The notes under the pieces were generated by a model. That model saw only the letters and a program-made list of their open reading frames with translations, had not been told where the DNA came from and ran no database searches. Shown here one piece after another: positions 30,935-38,955 of a DNA stretch of 64,000 nt. The translations under genes were made by a program, and so were the position numbers. Positions within the stretch are counted from its first letter, which is position 1. The number at the start of each line of letters is the position of its first letter. The DNA comes from Massilia sp. BJB1822 (GTDB lineage Bacteria > Pseudomonadota > Gammaproteobacteria > Burkholderiales > Burkholderiaceae_D): the NCBI RefSeq assembly GCF_013369485.1, contig NZ_JABWEB010000010.1, positions 1-64,000 of the forward strand, given 5' to 3'.

Positions 30935-31885
30935 ATGCCATTATTGCAATCACTTTTACGCTGCATGCCTTGCGCCCTGGGACTGGCGGCCCTGCCGCCG
31001 GCCGCCGCCCAAGCGCCAGCGCCAACCCCGGCGCCCATCATCGTCTACACGGCGGGCGACATCGCCGACTGCCGCTACAGCCGTCCCCAGTATTCGGGCG
31101 CGGCGCGCACCGCCGCCGTGGTGGAAGCAGGCATCGCGCGCGATGCCGCCGCCGGCTGGCGCAGCGCCGTCCTCTCGCTGGGCGACCATACCTATCCGAT
31201 CGGGCTGGAAGCCGAGTTCCGCGACTGCTATGCGCCGACCTGGGGCCGCTTCAAGGACATCACCCATCCCACGCCCGGCAACCACGAATACTATGGCGGC
31301 AGCGCCGACGGCTACTACGGCTATTTCGGCGCGGCGGCCGGACCGCGCGGGCGCGGCTACTACAGCTTCGACCTGGGCGCCTGGCACCTGGTCTCCCTCA
31401 ACAGCCATATGCATGGCGAGGAACAGCGCGCCCAGATGCTGTGGCTAAAAGACGACCTGGAACGCCACCCGCGCCGCTGCACCCTCGCCTACTGGCACGC
31501 GCCCATGTATAGTTCGGGCGGACACTCGGCCAGCCTGCATATGCAGGAAGCCTGGCGTCTGCTGCAGGCGGCGGGCGCGGAGCTGGTGCTGTCCGGCCAC
31601 GACCACGACTACGAGCGCTTCGCGCCGCTCGACGCCGACGGCAAGCCGGATGCGCAGCAAGGCATGCGCCAGTTCGTGATCGGCACCGGCGGCGCCTTCC
31701 TCACGCCGTTCCGCTGGCCGCATGCGCATAGCGAGGTGCGCGCCAACCGGCAATGGGGCGTGCTGAAACTGGCGCTGAAAGAAGACGGCTACGACTGGGA
31801 ATTCCTGCCCGCCGACAAAGGCGTGCACGATCCCGCGGCGCAGCCGCCGGATGAACCAGACAGCGGCTCGGCGCGCTGTCGCTAA
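30935..31885 (+). CDS. Exported metallophosphoesterase (purple-acid-phosphatase-like)
   Basis: The 316-residue precursor has a signal peptide (LGLAALPPAAAQA) and a calcineurin-type metallophosphoesterase domain. Its metal-ligand blocks are in order: GDIADC near residue 41, GDHTYP, GNHEYYG, and the C-terminal GHDHDYERF. WHAPMYSSG supplies another His ligand. It should hydrolyse phosphate monoesters or diesters in the periplasm using two metal ions. The ATG at 30935 has only a weak ribosome-binding site. It is followed after 27 bases by the TraL-like gene on the same strand; whether they form an operon is open. Confidence 0.8.
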   Translation: MPLLQSLLRCMPCALGLAALPPAAAQAPAPTPAPIIVYTAGDIADCRYSRPQYSGAARTAAVVEAGIARDAAAGWRSAVLSLGDHTYPIGLEAEFRDCYAPTWGRFKDITHPTPGNHEYYGGSADGYYGYFGAAAGPRGRGYYSFDLGAWHLVSLNSHMHGEEQRAQMLWLKDDLERHPRRCTLAYWHAPMYSSGGHSASLHMQEAWRLLQAAGAELVLSGHDHDYERFAPLDADGKPDAQQGMRQFVIGTGGAFLTPFRWPHAHSEVRANRQWGVLKLALKEDGYDWEFLPADKGVHDPAAQPPDEPDSGSARCR

Positions 31886-31912
31886 CCATAAGAGCAAGAC
31901 GGGAGCAAAGCG

Positions 31913-32641
31913 ATGCAAAACACGGTGCACTTCATCCTGCAGGGCAAAGGCGGGATCGGCAAAACCCTGGTCTCGACCATCCTCGCCCAATGGCTGCAGG
32001 ACAAGAGCGACACGGTGCTGCGCTGCTACGACACCGACCAGGAAAACACCACCTTCTCGCGCTACAAATCCCTGAATGTGCAGCATGTGCCGGTGATGAC
32101 CGAAGCGCGCACCATCGATCCCAAGCGCTTCGACGCGCTGATGATCGACATCCTGCAGGAAGACGGCAACTGCGTGATCGACAACGGCGCCAACACCTTC
32201 TCGCCACTGCTGGCCTATCTGATCGAGAACGACTGCTTCACGCTGCTGGCCGAATCGGGCCGCCAGGTCTACATCCACACCATCGTCGGCGGCGGCGACA
32301 CGCTGCACGACACGGCCATGGGCTTTGTCTCCACGGCCAAGGCGACCCAGGTGCCGCTGGTGCTGTGGGAGAACGAGCATTTCGGCCTGCTGCAATCGGC
32401 CTCCGGCAAAGCCTTCATCGAATCGCAGACCTATGCCGACAACTCCAAGCGCGTCAAAGGCCGCGTGGTGCTCAGCCAGCGCAATCCCGACACCTTCGGC
32501 GCCGACGTCAAGAAGATGAACACCGCGCGCATGACCCTCAACGAAGTGAAGGAAAGCGACAAATTCAATGTGATGGAAAAGCAGCGCATCAAGGTCGTGT
32601 TCCGCGACCTGTTCGAACAGCTCGACCAAGTGGACTGGTAA
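31913..32641 (+). CDS. TraL-like P-loop ATPase (IncP conjugal-transfer protein homologue)
   Basis: This 242-residue MinD/ParA-superfamily protein has a deviant Walker A (GKGGIGKT at residues 11-18), a DTDQEN switch-type segment near 41, VIDNGAN near 88, and a conserved end (QRIKVVFRDLFEQLDQ). Length and order of blocks agree closely with TraL of the IncP plasmid RP4 as I remember it (FILQGKGG, IDNGA, a late LFEQLD). The role of TraL in conjugation is not settled. GGGAG precedes the ATG. A TraM-like gene follows after six bases, the same order as on IncP plasmids, but no other transfer genes are present. Confidence 0.8.
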   Translation: MQNTVHFILQGKGGIGKTLVSTILAQWLQDKSDTVLRCYDTDQENTTFSRYKSLNVQHVPVMTEARTIDPKRFDALMIDILQEDGNCVIDNGANTFSPLLAYLIENDCFTLLAESGRQVYIHTIVGGGDTLHDTAMGFVSTAKATQVPLVLWENEHFGLLQSASGKAFIESQTYADNSKRVKGRVVLSQRNPDTFGADVKKMNTARMTLNEVKESDKFNVMEKQRIKVVFRDLFEQLDQVDW

Positions 32642-32647
32642 GCGGCC

Positions 32648-33151
32648 ATGGACCCACAACAGCTGCGCACCCTCGTCTTTGAAAAAACCGGCATCAAGGT
32701 CGATGTCGACGACCCCATCTTCGCCCTAGTGGCCTTGAACGAAGCCGTGCTGGCCGATGCCGTGGAGCGCCACATCGCCCGCATCGACGCCGCCTCGCAA
32801 GAGCTGGCGCAGCAGCTGCGCCAAGCTGGCGGCATGGCGCATGCCGCCCCGCACGAACACGAACGCCATCCCGGCTTCACGCCGGCGCCGGCCGCCGGCC
32901 CAGTCAAACCGATCGCCACCCAGGCGCCGTGGCTGGTGCCGCGCGAACTGCGCCTGCTCGGCGCCGCGGCGCTGGTCGCCCTGCTCAGTGCCGGCCTGGT
33001 ACTCGCCGGCCAGGCGCTGCTCAGCAAACCCACCGAACTGAATCCCCAGCAGCGCGCCGCCCTCGCCAAAGCCGAAAAGCTCGACAAAGTCCTGCCCACC
33101 CTCCCCCCCGCCACCCGCACCGCCCTCGAAACCGCCCTGCGCCAACCCTAA
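32648..33151 (+). CDS. TraM-like membrane protein (IncP conjugal-transfer homologue)
   Basis: The 167-residue protein has an N-terminal helical domain starting LRTLVFEKTGIKVDVDDPIF, which matches the opening of IncP TraM (a VxxDDPI motif after a short helix). A coiled-coil-like stretch follows (residues 30-60), then a His/Pro/Ala-rich linker (63-95), one membrane helix (101-124) and a C-terminal tail. It is predicted to be a single-pass inner-membrane protein with its N terminus in the cytoplasm. It directly follows the TraL-like gene. A long palindrome lies just after the stop and may end transcription. The TraM assignment is by motif and synteny only. Confidence 0.65.
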   Translation: MDPQQLRTLVFEKTGIKVDVDDPIFALVALNEAVLADAVERHIARIDAASQELAQQLRQAGGMAHAAPHEHERHPGFTPAPAAGPVKPIATQAPWLVPRELRLLGAAALVALLSAGLVLAGQALLSKPTELNPQQRAALAKAEKLDKVLPTLPPATRTALETALRQP

Positions 33152-33164
33152 GCTTTGATCTTCC

Positions 33165-33215
33165 TCAACAAATGTCCCACCCTGGTGCCTGACACCAGGG
33201 TGGGACATTTGTTGA
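33165..33215. repeat. Palindromic intergenic element (23-base arms)
   Basis: Bases 33165-33187 and 33193-33215 are perfect inverted repeats around the loop CCTGA. The centre reads GGTGCCTGACACC and the arms contain ATGTCCCACC. I recall elements with this core scattered between genes in Oxalobacteraceae genomes. It lies after the TraM-like gene and before the metal-sensor operator, and could act as a terminator. Confidence 0.85.
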
Positions 33216-33256
33216 TTTAGATCAGATTGGGTTTGCGGTGGCGGGGATTTTGGACT

Positions 33257-33282
33257 AACATTTGAATACCTGTTCAAATGTT
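33257..33282 (+). promoter_or_regulatory. ArsR/SmtB-type operator
   Basis: AACATTTGAA and TTCAAATGTT are perfect 10-base inverted repeats separated by TACCTG, just before the sensor gene. The TGAA-n-TTCA pattern matches SmtB/CzrA operators. It covers the upstream ATG at 33278, arguing that translation starts at 33290. Confidence 0.75.
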
Positions 33283-33289
33283 CTTATTT

Positions 33290-33607
33290 ATGAATTCTTC
33301 TGCTGTTTCGGATGCGGCGGTGGCGCAGCTGGCCGACTTGTTCCATTTACTGGGCGATCCCACCCGGCTGCGCATCGTGCTGGCCTGCGTGGCGGCGCCG
33401 GTGGCGGTGGGGGCGATCGCGGAGCGGCTACAGCTGAGCACATCTCTCGTGAGCCACCATTTGCGCTTGCTGCGCGCGGCGCGTATCGTGAAGTCGGAGC
33501 GGCAGGGAAAACAGGTCTTTTATTCGGCCGCCGATGCGCATATCAGCGGCGTTTTGGGCGATATGCTGGACCATATCGCTGAACCTTCCAACGGGATCGA
33601 TGCATGA
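33290..33607 (+). CDS. SmtB/ArsR-family metal-sensing repressor
   Basis: The 105-residue winged-helix repressor has the recognition region LSTSLVSHHLRLLRAARIV (residues 49-67) and a wing SERQGKQVFYS. In the last helix it has D82-x-H84-x10-H95-x2-E98, exactly the alpha-5 zinc site of SmtB. This predicts a zinc (or cobalt) sensor that leaves the DNA when metal binds. There is no CVC alpha-3 site. Its start at 33290 is preferred because the earlier ATG falls in the operator. ATGA overlap with the CDF exporter gene fixes its target: export of the sensed metal. No ribosome-binding site is obvious. Confidence 0.88.
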   Translation: MNSSAVSDAAVAQLADLFHLLGDPTRLRIVLACVAAPVAVGAIAERLQLSTSLVSHHLRLLRAARIVKSERQGKQVFYSAADAHISGVLGDMLDHIAEPSNGIDA

Positions 33608-34677
33608 GCGCTCATCACCATCATGGCCATGAGCATGGCCATCATCACCATCACGGCAATCCAACGGACCACGGCCGCGCCTTTGCCATCGCCATTACGC
33701 TGAATGCGGTCTTCGTCGCGGTGGAATTCGTCTACGGCTTTATCGCCAATTCGACGGCGCTGATGGCCGATGCGGGCCACAATCTGTCCGATGTACTGGG
33801 CCTGATCCTGGCCTGGGGCGCGGCGATTCTGGCGAAACGCACGCCGTCCGGCCGCTATACCTATGGCTTGCGCAGCAGTTCGATGCTGGCGGCGCTGTTC
33901 AACGGCATGCTGCTGATGGCGGCCTGCGGGGCGATTGCCTGGGAAGCGGCGCTGCAATTGATGAATCCAACGCCGGTGCAAGGGCTGACCGTGTCGGTGG
34001 TGGCGGCGATCGGCATCGCGGTGAACGGTTTGTCGGCCATGCTGTTCATGGCGGGCAGCAAGGACGATTTGAATATCCGCGGCGCCTACCTGCACCTGGC
34101 GGCCGATGCGGCGATTTCGCTGGGCGTGCTGCTGTCCGGCCTGGTGGTGATGTACACGGGTTGGACCTGGCTTGATCCGCTGGTCAGTATCGCCATCGTG
34201 GTGCTGATTACGATGGGCACCTGGTCGCTGCTGCGCGAGTCGCTGCGCATGGTGCTGGCGGCGGTGCCGGAAAATGTGGATGCGCCCCAGGTCGAGCAGT
34301 TCCTGCGCGCTCAGCCGGGCGTGACCGAGGTGCACGATCTGCATATCTGGTCCATGAGCACAACCGAAACGGCACTCACGGCCCACCTGGTCATGCCGGA
34401 CGGTTATCCGGGCGACCAGGCGCTCGACGCTATCACGCGCGAACTCAAGGAAAAATTCTCCATCCACCATACGACGCTGCAGACCGAGCAGGGAACCACG
34501 GAACATGCCTGCTGCCTGCACAGCAACGGCGACGCCGATGACGGCCATGAACACGACGGTCATGCGCACGACCACGATCATGAACATGAACATGATCACG
34601 ACCATGAGCATGACCACGATCATCAGCACGAGCCAGCCCACCAGCACGCATCGCACCAGCACAGCCACCGTCACTGA
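33604..34677 (+). CDS. Cation diffusion facilitator, CzcD-like Zn/Co exporter with His-rich ends
   Basis: This 357-residue CDF antiporter has six helices between residues about 28 and 205. The transport site carries the HxxxD pair in TM2 (GHNLSDVLGL) and again in TM5 (HLAADAAISLG), the pattern of zinc-transporting CDFs. A cytoplasmic domain with VTEVHDLHIWSMS follows. The N terminus is His-rich (HHHHGHEHGHHHHH), and the last 45 residues are almost only His, Asp and Glu, built from short repeats of CATGA/CACGA type; both could buffer metal. It is translated from ATGA overlapping the SmtB-like gene and should be induced by its metal. Confidence 0.92.
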   Translation: MSAHHHHGHEHGHHHHHGNPTDHGRAFAIAITLNAVFVAVEFVYGFIANSTALMADAGHNLSDVLGLILAWGAAILAKRTPSGRYTYGLRSSSMLAALFNGMLLMAACGAIAWEAALQLMNPTPVQGLTVSVVAAIGIAVNGLSAMLFMAGSKDDLNIRGAYLHLAADAAISLGVLLSGLVVMYTGWTWLDPLVSIAIVVLITMGTWSLLRESLRMVLAAVPENVDAPQVEQFLRAQPGVTEVHDLHIWSMSTTETALTAHLVMPDGYPGDQALDAITRELKEKFSIHHTTLQTEQGTTEHACCLHSNGDADDGHEHDGHAHDHDHEHEHDHDHEHDHDHQHEPAHQHASHQHSHRH

Positions 34678-34694
34678 GCCGGCCAGCGCCAGCG

Positions 34695-35627
34695 CTAATC
34701 AGCCAGCCCGTCAAACAGGGCTGTGCTGAGATAGCGCTCGCCGAAGGAGGGAATGACGGTGATCACCATCTTCCCCGCGTTCTCCGGCCGCCACGCCACC
34801 TGCAGCGCAGCGCACAGCGCAGCACCCGACGAAATCCCCACCAGCAGCCCTTCTTCGCGCGCCGCGCGGCGCGCCGTGGCGAAGGCATCCTCGTTCTTCA
34901 CGCAGATCACTTCGTTGTACACATGGGTATTCAGCACGGCCGGCACGAAGCCGGCGCCGATGCCCTGGATCGGATGCGGTCCCTTGATGCCCTTCGACAG
35001 AATCGGCGAGGCTTCCGGCTCCACCGCGATGCACTGGAATTCCGGCTTGCGCGCCTTGATCACTTCGCCCACGCCGGTGATCGTGCCGCCGGTGCCGACG
35101 CCCGACACCAGGATGTCGGCCTGGCCGTCCGTGTCGCGCCAGATCTCTTCGGCCGTGGTGCGGCGGTGCACATCGGGGTTGGCGGGATTGTTGAATTGCT
35201 GCGGCATCAGGTAGCGCCGATCCGCTTCCGCCATTTCCTCGGCGCGGCGGATGGCGCCCAGCATGCCTTCCGCGCCCGGCGTCAGCACCAGTTCCGCGCC
35301 ATAGGCGCGCAGCAGCATGCGCCGTTCGCGGCTCATGGTTTCGGGCATGACCAGCATGCAGCGGTAGCCGCGCGCCGCGCACACCATGGCCAGGGCGATG
35401 CCGGTATTGCCGCTGGTCGGCTCCAGGATGATGGTGTCGGGATGGATCTGCCCTGCCGCTTCCGCCGCCTCGATCATGGACAGGCCGATGCGGTCTTTGA
35501 CGCTGTGGGCGGGATTGTAGAATTCGAGCTTGGCCAGCAGCTGGGCCGGGGCGCCAGCCGCCATGCGCTGGATGCGCACCAGGGGCGTATTGCCGATCAG
35601 CTCAGTGACATTGTTGGCAATGTTCAT
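34695..35627 (-). CDS. cysK: Cysteine synthase (O-acetylserine sulfhydrylase)
   Basis: The 310-residue PLP enzyme makes cysteine from O-acetylserine and sulfide. NTPLVRI, NPAHSVKDRIG (PLP lysine in SVKDR), EPTSGNTG, GTGGTITGVG (phosphate cradle) and GISSGAA are all in place. Length fits CysK; CysM cannot be excluded from sequence alone. It is a single gene, convergent with the CDF exporter, 17 bases away, and upstream of the FKBP gene on the same strand. Confidence 0.92.
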   Translation of the reverse strand: MNIANNVTELIGNTPLVRIQRMAAGAPAQLLAKLEFYNPAHSVKDRIGLSMIEAAEAAGQIHPDTIILEPTSGNTGIALAMVCAARGYRCMLVMPETMSRERRMLLRAYGAELVLTPGAEGMLGAIRRAEEMAEADRRYLMPQQFNNPANPDVHRRTTAEEIWRDTDGQADILVSGVGTGGTITGVGEVIKARKPEFQCIAVEPEASPILSKGIKGPHPIQGIGAGFVPAVLNTHVYNEVICVKNEDAFATARRAAREEGLLVGISSGAALCAALQVAWRPENAGKMVITVIPSFGERYLSTALFDGLAD

Positions 35628-35719
35628 GGCGAAGTCTCCGCGCGGATGGGAGACCTAGTGTACGCCGATTTGCCGCCGCCGCGGCGCGTTGCAGGACGCG
35701 CGCCGCAGCCAGCCGGAGC

Positions 35720-36208
35720 TTACTTCACGTCCAGCAGTTCGACGTCGAAGATCAGGGCCGAATTCGATGGGATATCGCCCATGGAACGCGAACCGTAAGC
35801 CAGTTCGGCGGGGATGATCAGGGTGCGTTTGCCGCCGACCTTCATGCCGGCCACGCCCTGGTCCCAGCCCTTGATGACGCGGCCTTTACCGAGCGGGAAT
35901 TCGAGCGGTTCGCGGCCGATCGAGGAATCGAACTTGCGGCCGCGCTGGTTCTTGGCCAGAGGGCGGTACAGCCAGCCGGTGTAGTTGACGCGCACGGTCT
36001 GGCCGGCCTGGGCTTCGCGGCCGGTGCCGACCTTGACGTCGGTGATGATCAGCTGTTCGGCCACCGGGCCGGGCGTGGCGGAACCGACCACCACGGGCGC
36101 GGGCGCTTCAGGCTGCGCCTGGGGCTGCGGTTGGGCTTCCGGCTGCTGCGCCTGGGCAGCGCTGGCGGCGGCAAAGATGAAGGCAAATACTGCGGAACGA
36201 CGGATCAT
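35720..36208 (-). CDS. Exported FKBP-type peptidyl-prolyl isomerase
   Basis: The 162-residue protein has a signal peptide (FAFIFAAASAAQAQ), a Gln/Pro-rich linker (residues 21-40) and a C-terminal FKBP domain (residues about 52-162). The domain shows VRVNYTGWL, FDSSIGREPLEFPLGKG, VIKGWDQGVAGMKVGGKR and IPAELAYGSR. It should isomerise Xaa-Pro bonds in the periplasm during protein folding. It has an independent start, divergent from thpR with only 35 bases between the two start codons. Confidence 0.9.
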   Translation of the reverse strand: MIRRSAVFAFIFAAASAAQAQQPEAQPQPQAQPEAPAPVVVGSATPGPVAEQLIITDVKVGTGREAQAGQTVRVNYTGWLYRPLAKNQRGRKFDSSIGREPLEFPLGKGRVIKGWDQGVAGMKVGGKRTLIIPAELAYGSRSMGDIPSNSALIFDVELLDVK

Positions 36209-36243
36209 GGTAAATTCTTTCCTCTGGTGTTGAGAGCGGCATC

Positions 36244-36777
36244 ATGATAACAAATCAATCTTCAGGCGGGATAAACGCCGCGCCAGTCCACAAGCTTTTT
36301 TTCGCGCTCTGGCCCGATGCGGCCACGCGCGGCGCCCTGGCCGCGCTGCAATCCCAGGTAGCAGGACGCGCCACGCCGCCCGACAAGCTGCATCTGACCC
36401 TGGCCTTCCTCGGCCAGCAGCCCGCCGCGGCGCTGCCGCCGCTGCTGGAGATTCTGCACGCCCTGTCCGTGCCGCCGCTGCGGCTGGAGATCGATTGCTT
36501 CGGCTATTTCAGCAAGCCGCGCATCGCCTGGGCCGGCATGTCGGCCGTGCCGCCCGCGCTGCTGGAACTGCAGGACGATTTGATGCGGCGTCTGGAAGCG
36601 GCCGGATTTTCAGCCGCCACCCATGGCGAATTCCGTCCTCACGTCACGCTGGCGCGCGAGGCGAAAACGGCGCCTCCGGCCGGCGCGGCCTTCGCTCCAG
36701 TGGTGTGGACGGCGCGGGAAGTGGCGCTGGTGGAGTCGCTGCCCTCATGCTTGTACCAGCCCGTCGCCAGCCGCTAG
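36244..36777 (+). CDS. thpR: RNA 2',3'-cyclic phosphodiesterase
   Basis: The 177-residue 2H phosphoesterase carries the two catalytic HxTx motifs, HLTL at about residue 50 and HVTL at about 132, in an otherwise compact domain beginning KLFFALWPD. It opens 2',3'-cyclic phosphates on RNA. The last 33 bases of the gene overlap the end of tcdA on the other strand, so the two C termini are encoded on both strands of the same DNA. GAGAG precedes the ATG. Confidence 0.9.
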   Translation: MITNQSSGGINAAPVHKLFFALWPDAATRGALAALQSQVAGRATPPDKLHLTLAFLGQQPAAALPPLLEILHALSVPPLRLEIDCFGYFSKPRIAWAGMSAVPPALLELQDDLMRRLEAAGFSAATHGEFRPHVTLAREAKTAPPAGAAFAPVVWTAREVALVESLPSCLYQPVASR

Positions 36778-37641
36778 CTGCGGCGCGGCTTCCGCCACGG
36801 CCACGCTGGCGGCCAGCTTGTTCAGCAGATGGCCGGCGGCGACCAGGCCGAACGTTGCCGTGACCACCACCGAGGAACCAAAACCGGCACAGTTGATGCC
36901 GGTGACGCCGGGCTGCTTTTCGTCGGCATCGACCGAGCAGACCTCGCCCGTTTCCGGGAATTTCAGCGGCTCCATCGAGAACACCGCGTCCACATGCAGC
37001 TTGTTCTTCGAGTTGGGCGGATAGTTGTACTGGCTGCGCAAGCGGCGCCGCACTTTTTTCAGCAGCGGCTCCTGCTCGGTCTTGGCCAGGTCGCGCACTT
37101 CGATACGGGTGGGATCGGTCTGGCCGCCCGCGCTGCCGATGGTGATCAGGGGAATGCCCTTGCTGCGGCAATAGTGGATCAGGGCCGTCTTCGACTTGGC
37201 ACTGTCGATGGCGTCGATCACGTAATCGTAGGTGTGGGCGCCGATCATCTCATCCAGGTTATCGGGCGTGATGAAGTCTTCGATCTGGGTGATCTGGCAA
37301 TAGGGATTGATCTGGGCCACGCGCTCGGCCAGGGCGGTGATCTTGGCCATGCCCAGGGTACCGCTCAGGGCCTGGATCTGGCGGTTGATATTCGACTCGG
37401 CCACGTTGTCGAGGTCGATCAGGGTCATGCGGCCGATGGCGCTGCGCGCCAGCGCTTCAACGATCCAGGAACCGACGCCACCGACGCCGATCACGCACAC
37501 ATGGGCGCTGCGGAAGCGTTCCAGGGCGCGCGCGCCGTACAGGCGGGCGATGCCGCCGAAGCGGCGCTCAAAGTCGATATCGTGCTCGGGGGCGGCCGCG
37601 GCGCCGTCGCCTAGGCCAAAAGGAGTATGCAGGGAATTCAT
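36745..37641 (-). CDS. tcdA: tRNA threonylcarbamoyladenosine dehydratase
   Basis: This 298-residue E1-like (ThiF-fold) ATPase has a GVGGVGSWIVEALARSAIG nucleotide-binding segment at about residues 53-71, DLDNVAESNINRQ, an Asp switch DAIDSAKSKTALI, and a late SVDADEKQPGVTG segment. TcdA (CsdL) converts t6A37 of ANN-reading tRNAs into cyclic ct6A with ATP. Another t6A gene (tsaC2) is in this window, though far off. The C-terminal 20 residues (AEAAPQLAAGDGLVQA) look like an extension; its end overlaps thpR by 33 bases. Confidence 0.92.
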   Translation of the reverse strand: MNSLHTPFGLGDGAAAAPEHDIDFERRFGGIARLYGARALERFRSAHVCVIGVGGVGSWIVEALARSAIGRMTLIDLDNVAESNINRQIQALSGTLGMAKITALAERVAQINPYCQITQIEDFITPDNLDEMIGAHTYDYVIDAIDSAKSKTALIHYCRSKGIPLITIGSAGGQTDPTRIEVRDLAKTEQEPLLKKVRRRLRSQYNYPPNSKNKLHVDAVFSMEPLKFPETGEVCSVDADEKQPGVTGINCAGFGSSVVVTATFGLVAAGHLLNKLAASVAVAEAAPQLAAGDGLVQA

Positions 37642-37710
37642 CCGCCATATTTTACCGGACCCAGCCCAAGAGTATCCTACAATGGCCCCAACTCAGCTAA
37701 CGAGAAAGCC

Positions 37711-38901
37711 ATGAACGATAAACTGTTCGACACGGCGCCCGGCTTCGATCAGCCGATTGCCGTCCTCAAGCATTGCCACGACCGCATCCGCAAACAGCTC
37801 AAGACCCTGGACAATCTGCTGGCCCACCTGCCCAGCCACGGCGCCGACGCCGCCGCCCAGCAAGCCGCCCAGTCCGTGCTCAATTACTTCAACAAGGCCG
37901 CCCACCTGCACCACCAGGACGAGGAACAGGACTTGCTGCCCATGCTCGACGCCAATGCCCAGGGCGAGGATGCGGCCCTGCTGCTCAGCGTGAAGCCGCA
38001 CATTCTGGCCCAGCACCAGCAGATGGAAACGGATTGGCATATAATCAAAACACAACTTGATAAGATTGCCAACGGCTCATCGGCCGAGCTGTCACGCGCC
38101 GATGTCGAGCGTTTCAGCGGCATTTATGCCGGCCATATGGCGATCGAGGAAGAGCAGCTGGCGCCGATGGCGAAACGCCTGTTCAGCGCCGCGCAGATGC
38201 AGATCCTGGGCGAGGCCATGCAGCGCCGCCGCGGCATCGGCCAACAAGCGCCGGCCGCCGGCGGCATCGCGCTGGCCGATTTGCGTCTCGATTACGGCCG
38301 CGCCAGCCTGTCGGAAGACGATACGCTGGCCGACCCGATCGCCCAGTTTGCCAAGTGGTTCGACGAAGCCATGAAGGCGCAGGTGAGCGAGCCGAACGCG
38401 ATGAGCGTGGCCACGGCCAGCAAGGATGGCCGGCCCAGTTCGCGCATCGTGCTGATCAAGCAGTACGATGAGCGCGGCTTCACCTGGTACACCAATTACG
38501 AGAGCCAGAAAGGCCATGAGCTGGCGGACAATCCGCAAGCCGCCCTGCTGTTCTTCTGGCGCGAGCTGGAACGCCAGGTCCGTATCGAGGGCCGGGTGGA
38601 AAAGACCTCGGCCGAGGACAGCGACACCTATTTCTACAGCCGGCCCTTGAAGAGCCGGCTGGCCGCCATCGCTTCGGCGCAAAGCATGCCCGTGGGCAGC
38701 CGCGAGGAGATGGAAGCCAAGTATGCGGCCGTGGAAGCGGCCAGCGGCGAACAGCCGCAGCGTCCGGCGCACTGGGGCGGCTACCGCCTGGTGCCCAAGC
38801 GCGTGGAATTCTGGCAGGGGCGCCAATCGCGCTTCCATGACCGGATCGTGTATACGCTGCAAGCGGACGGCAGCTGGAGCAAGGAGCGCATCCAGCCATA
38901 A
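37711..38901 (+). CDS. pdxH: Hemerythrin-PdxH fusion (pyridoxamine 5'-phosphate oxidase)
   Basis: One open frame of 396 residues joins two full domains. Residues 14-165 are a hemerythrin-like four-helix bundle with H21 and three HxxxE motifs (H68-E72, H102-E106, H142-E146) able to hold a di-iron site that binds O2. Residues 186-396 are a complete PdxH: ADLRLDYGRASL, SRIVLIKQYDERGF (FMN), YTNYESQKG, RIEGRVEK, HWGGYRLVP and FWQGRQSRFHDR. PdxH oxidises pyridoxine or pyridoxamine phosphate to PLP using O2. No stop or clear internal ribosome-binding site separates the halves; Met170 is an unlikely second start. TACAAT at 37678-37683 may be a -10. The gene is divergent from tcdA. Confidence 0.88.
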   Translation: MNDKLFDTAPGFDQPIAVLKHCHDRIRKQLKTLDNLLAHLPSHGADAAAQQAAQSVLNYFNKAAHLHHQDEEQDLLPMLDANAQGEDAALLLSVKPHILAQHQQMETDWHIIKTQLDKIANGSSAELSRADVERFSGIYAGHMAIEEEQLAPMAKRLFSAAQMQILGEAMQRRRGIGQQAPAAGGIALADLRLDYGRASLSEDDTLADPIAQFAKWFDEAMKAQVSEPNAMSVATASKDGRPSSRIVLIKQYDERGFTWYTNYESQKGHELADNPQAALLFFWRELERQVRIEGRVEKTSAEDSDTYFYSRPLKSRLAAIASAQSMPVGSREEMEAKYAAVEAASGEQPQRPAHWGGYRLVPKRVEFWQGRQSRFHDRIVYTLQADGSWSKERIQP

Positions 38902-38955
38902 ATACATGCCGCGTCCCGGCGCAGTGTCGTTGTGATCGTACTAACGGAGGTTATC

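Noticed and set aside
30935..33151. Integrative conjugative element carrying the TraL/TraM-like genes
   Set aside because: No relaxase, type IV coupling or secretion gene, integrase or att repeats in the window. The nearby tRNA-Leu is 28 kb away and intact.
33278..33289. ATG at 33278 as the start of the SmtB-like gene
   Set aside because: It lies inside the perfect operator repeat; the ATG at 33290 gives the usual family N terminus.
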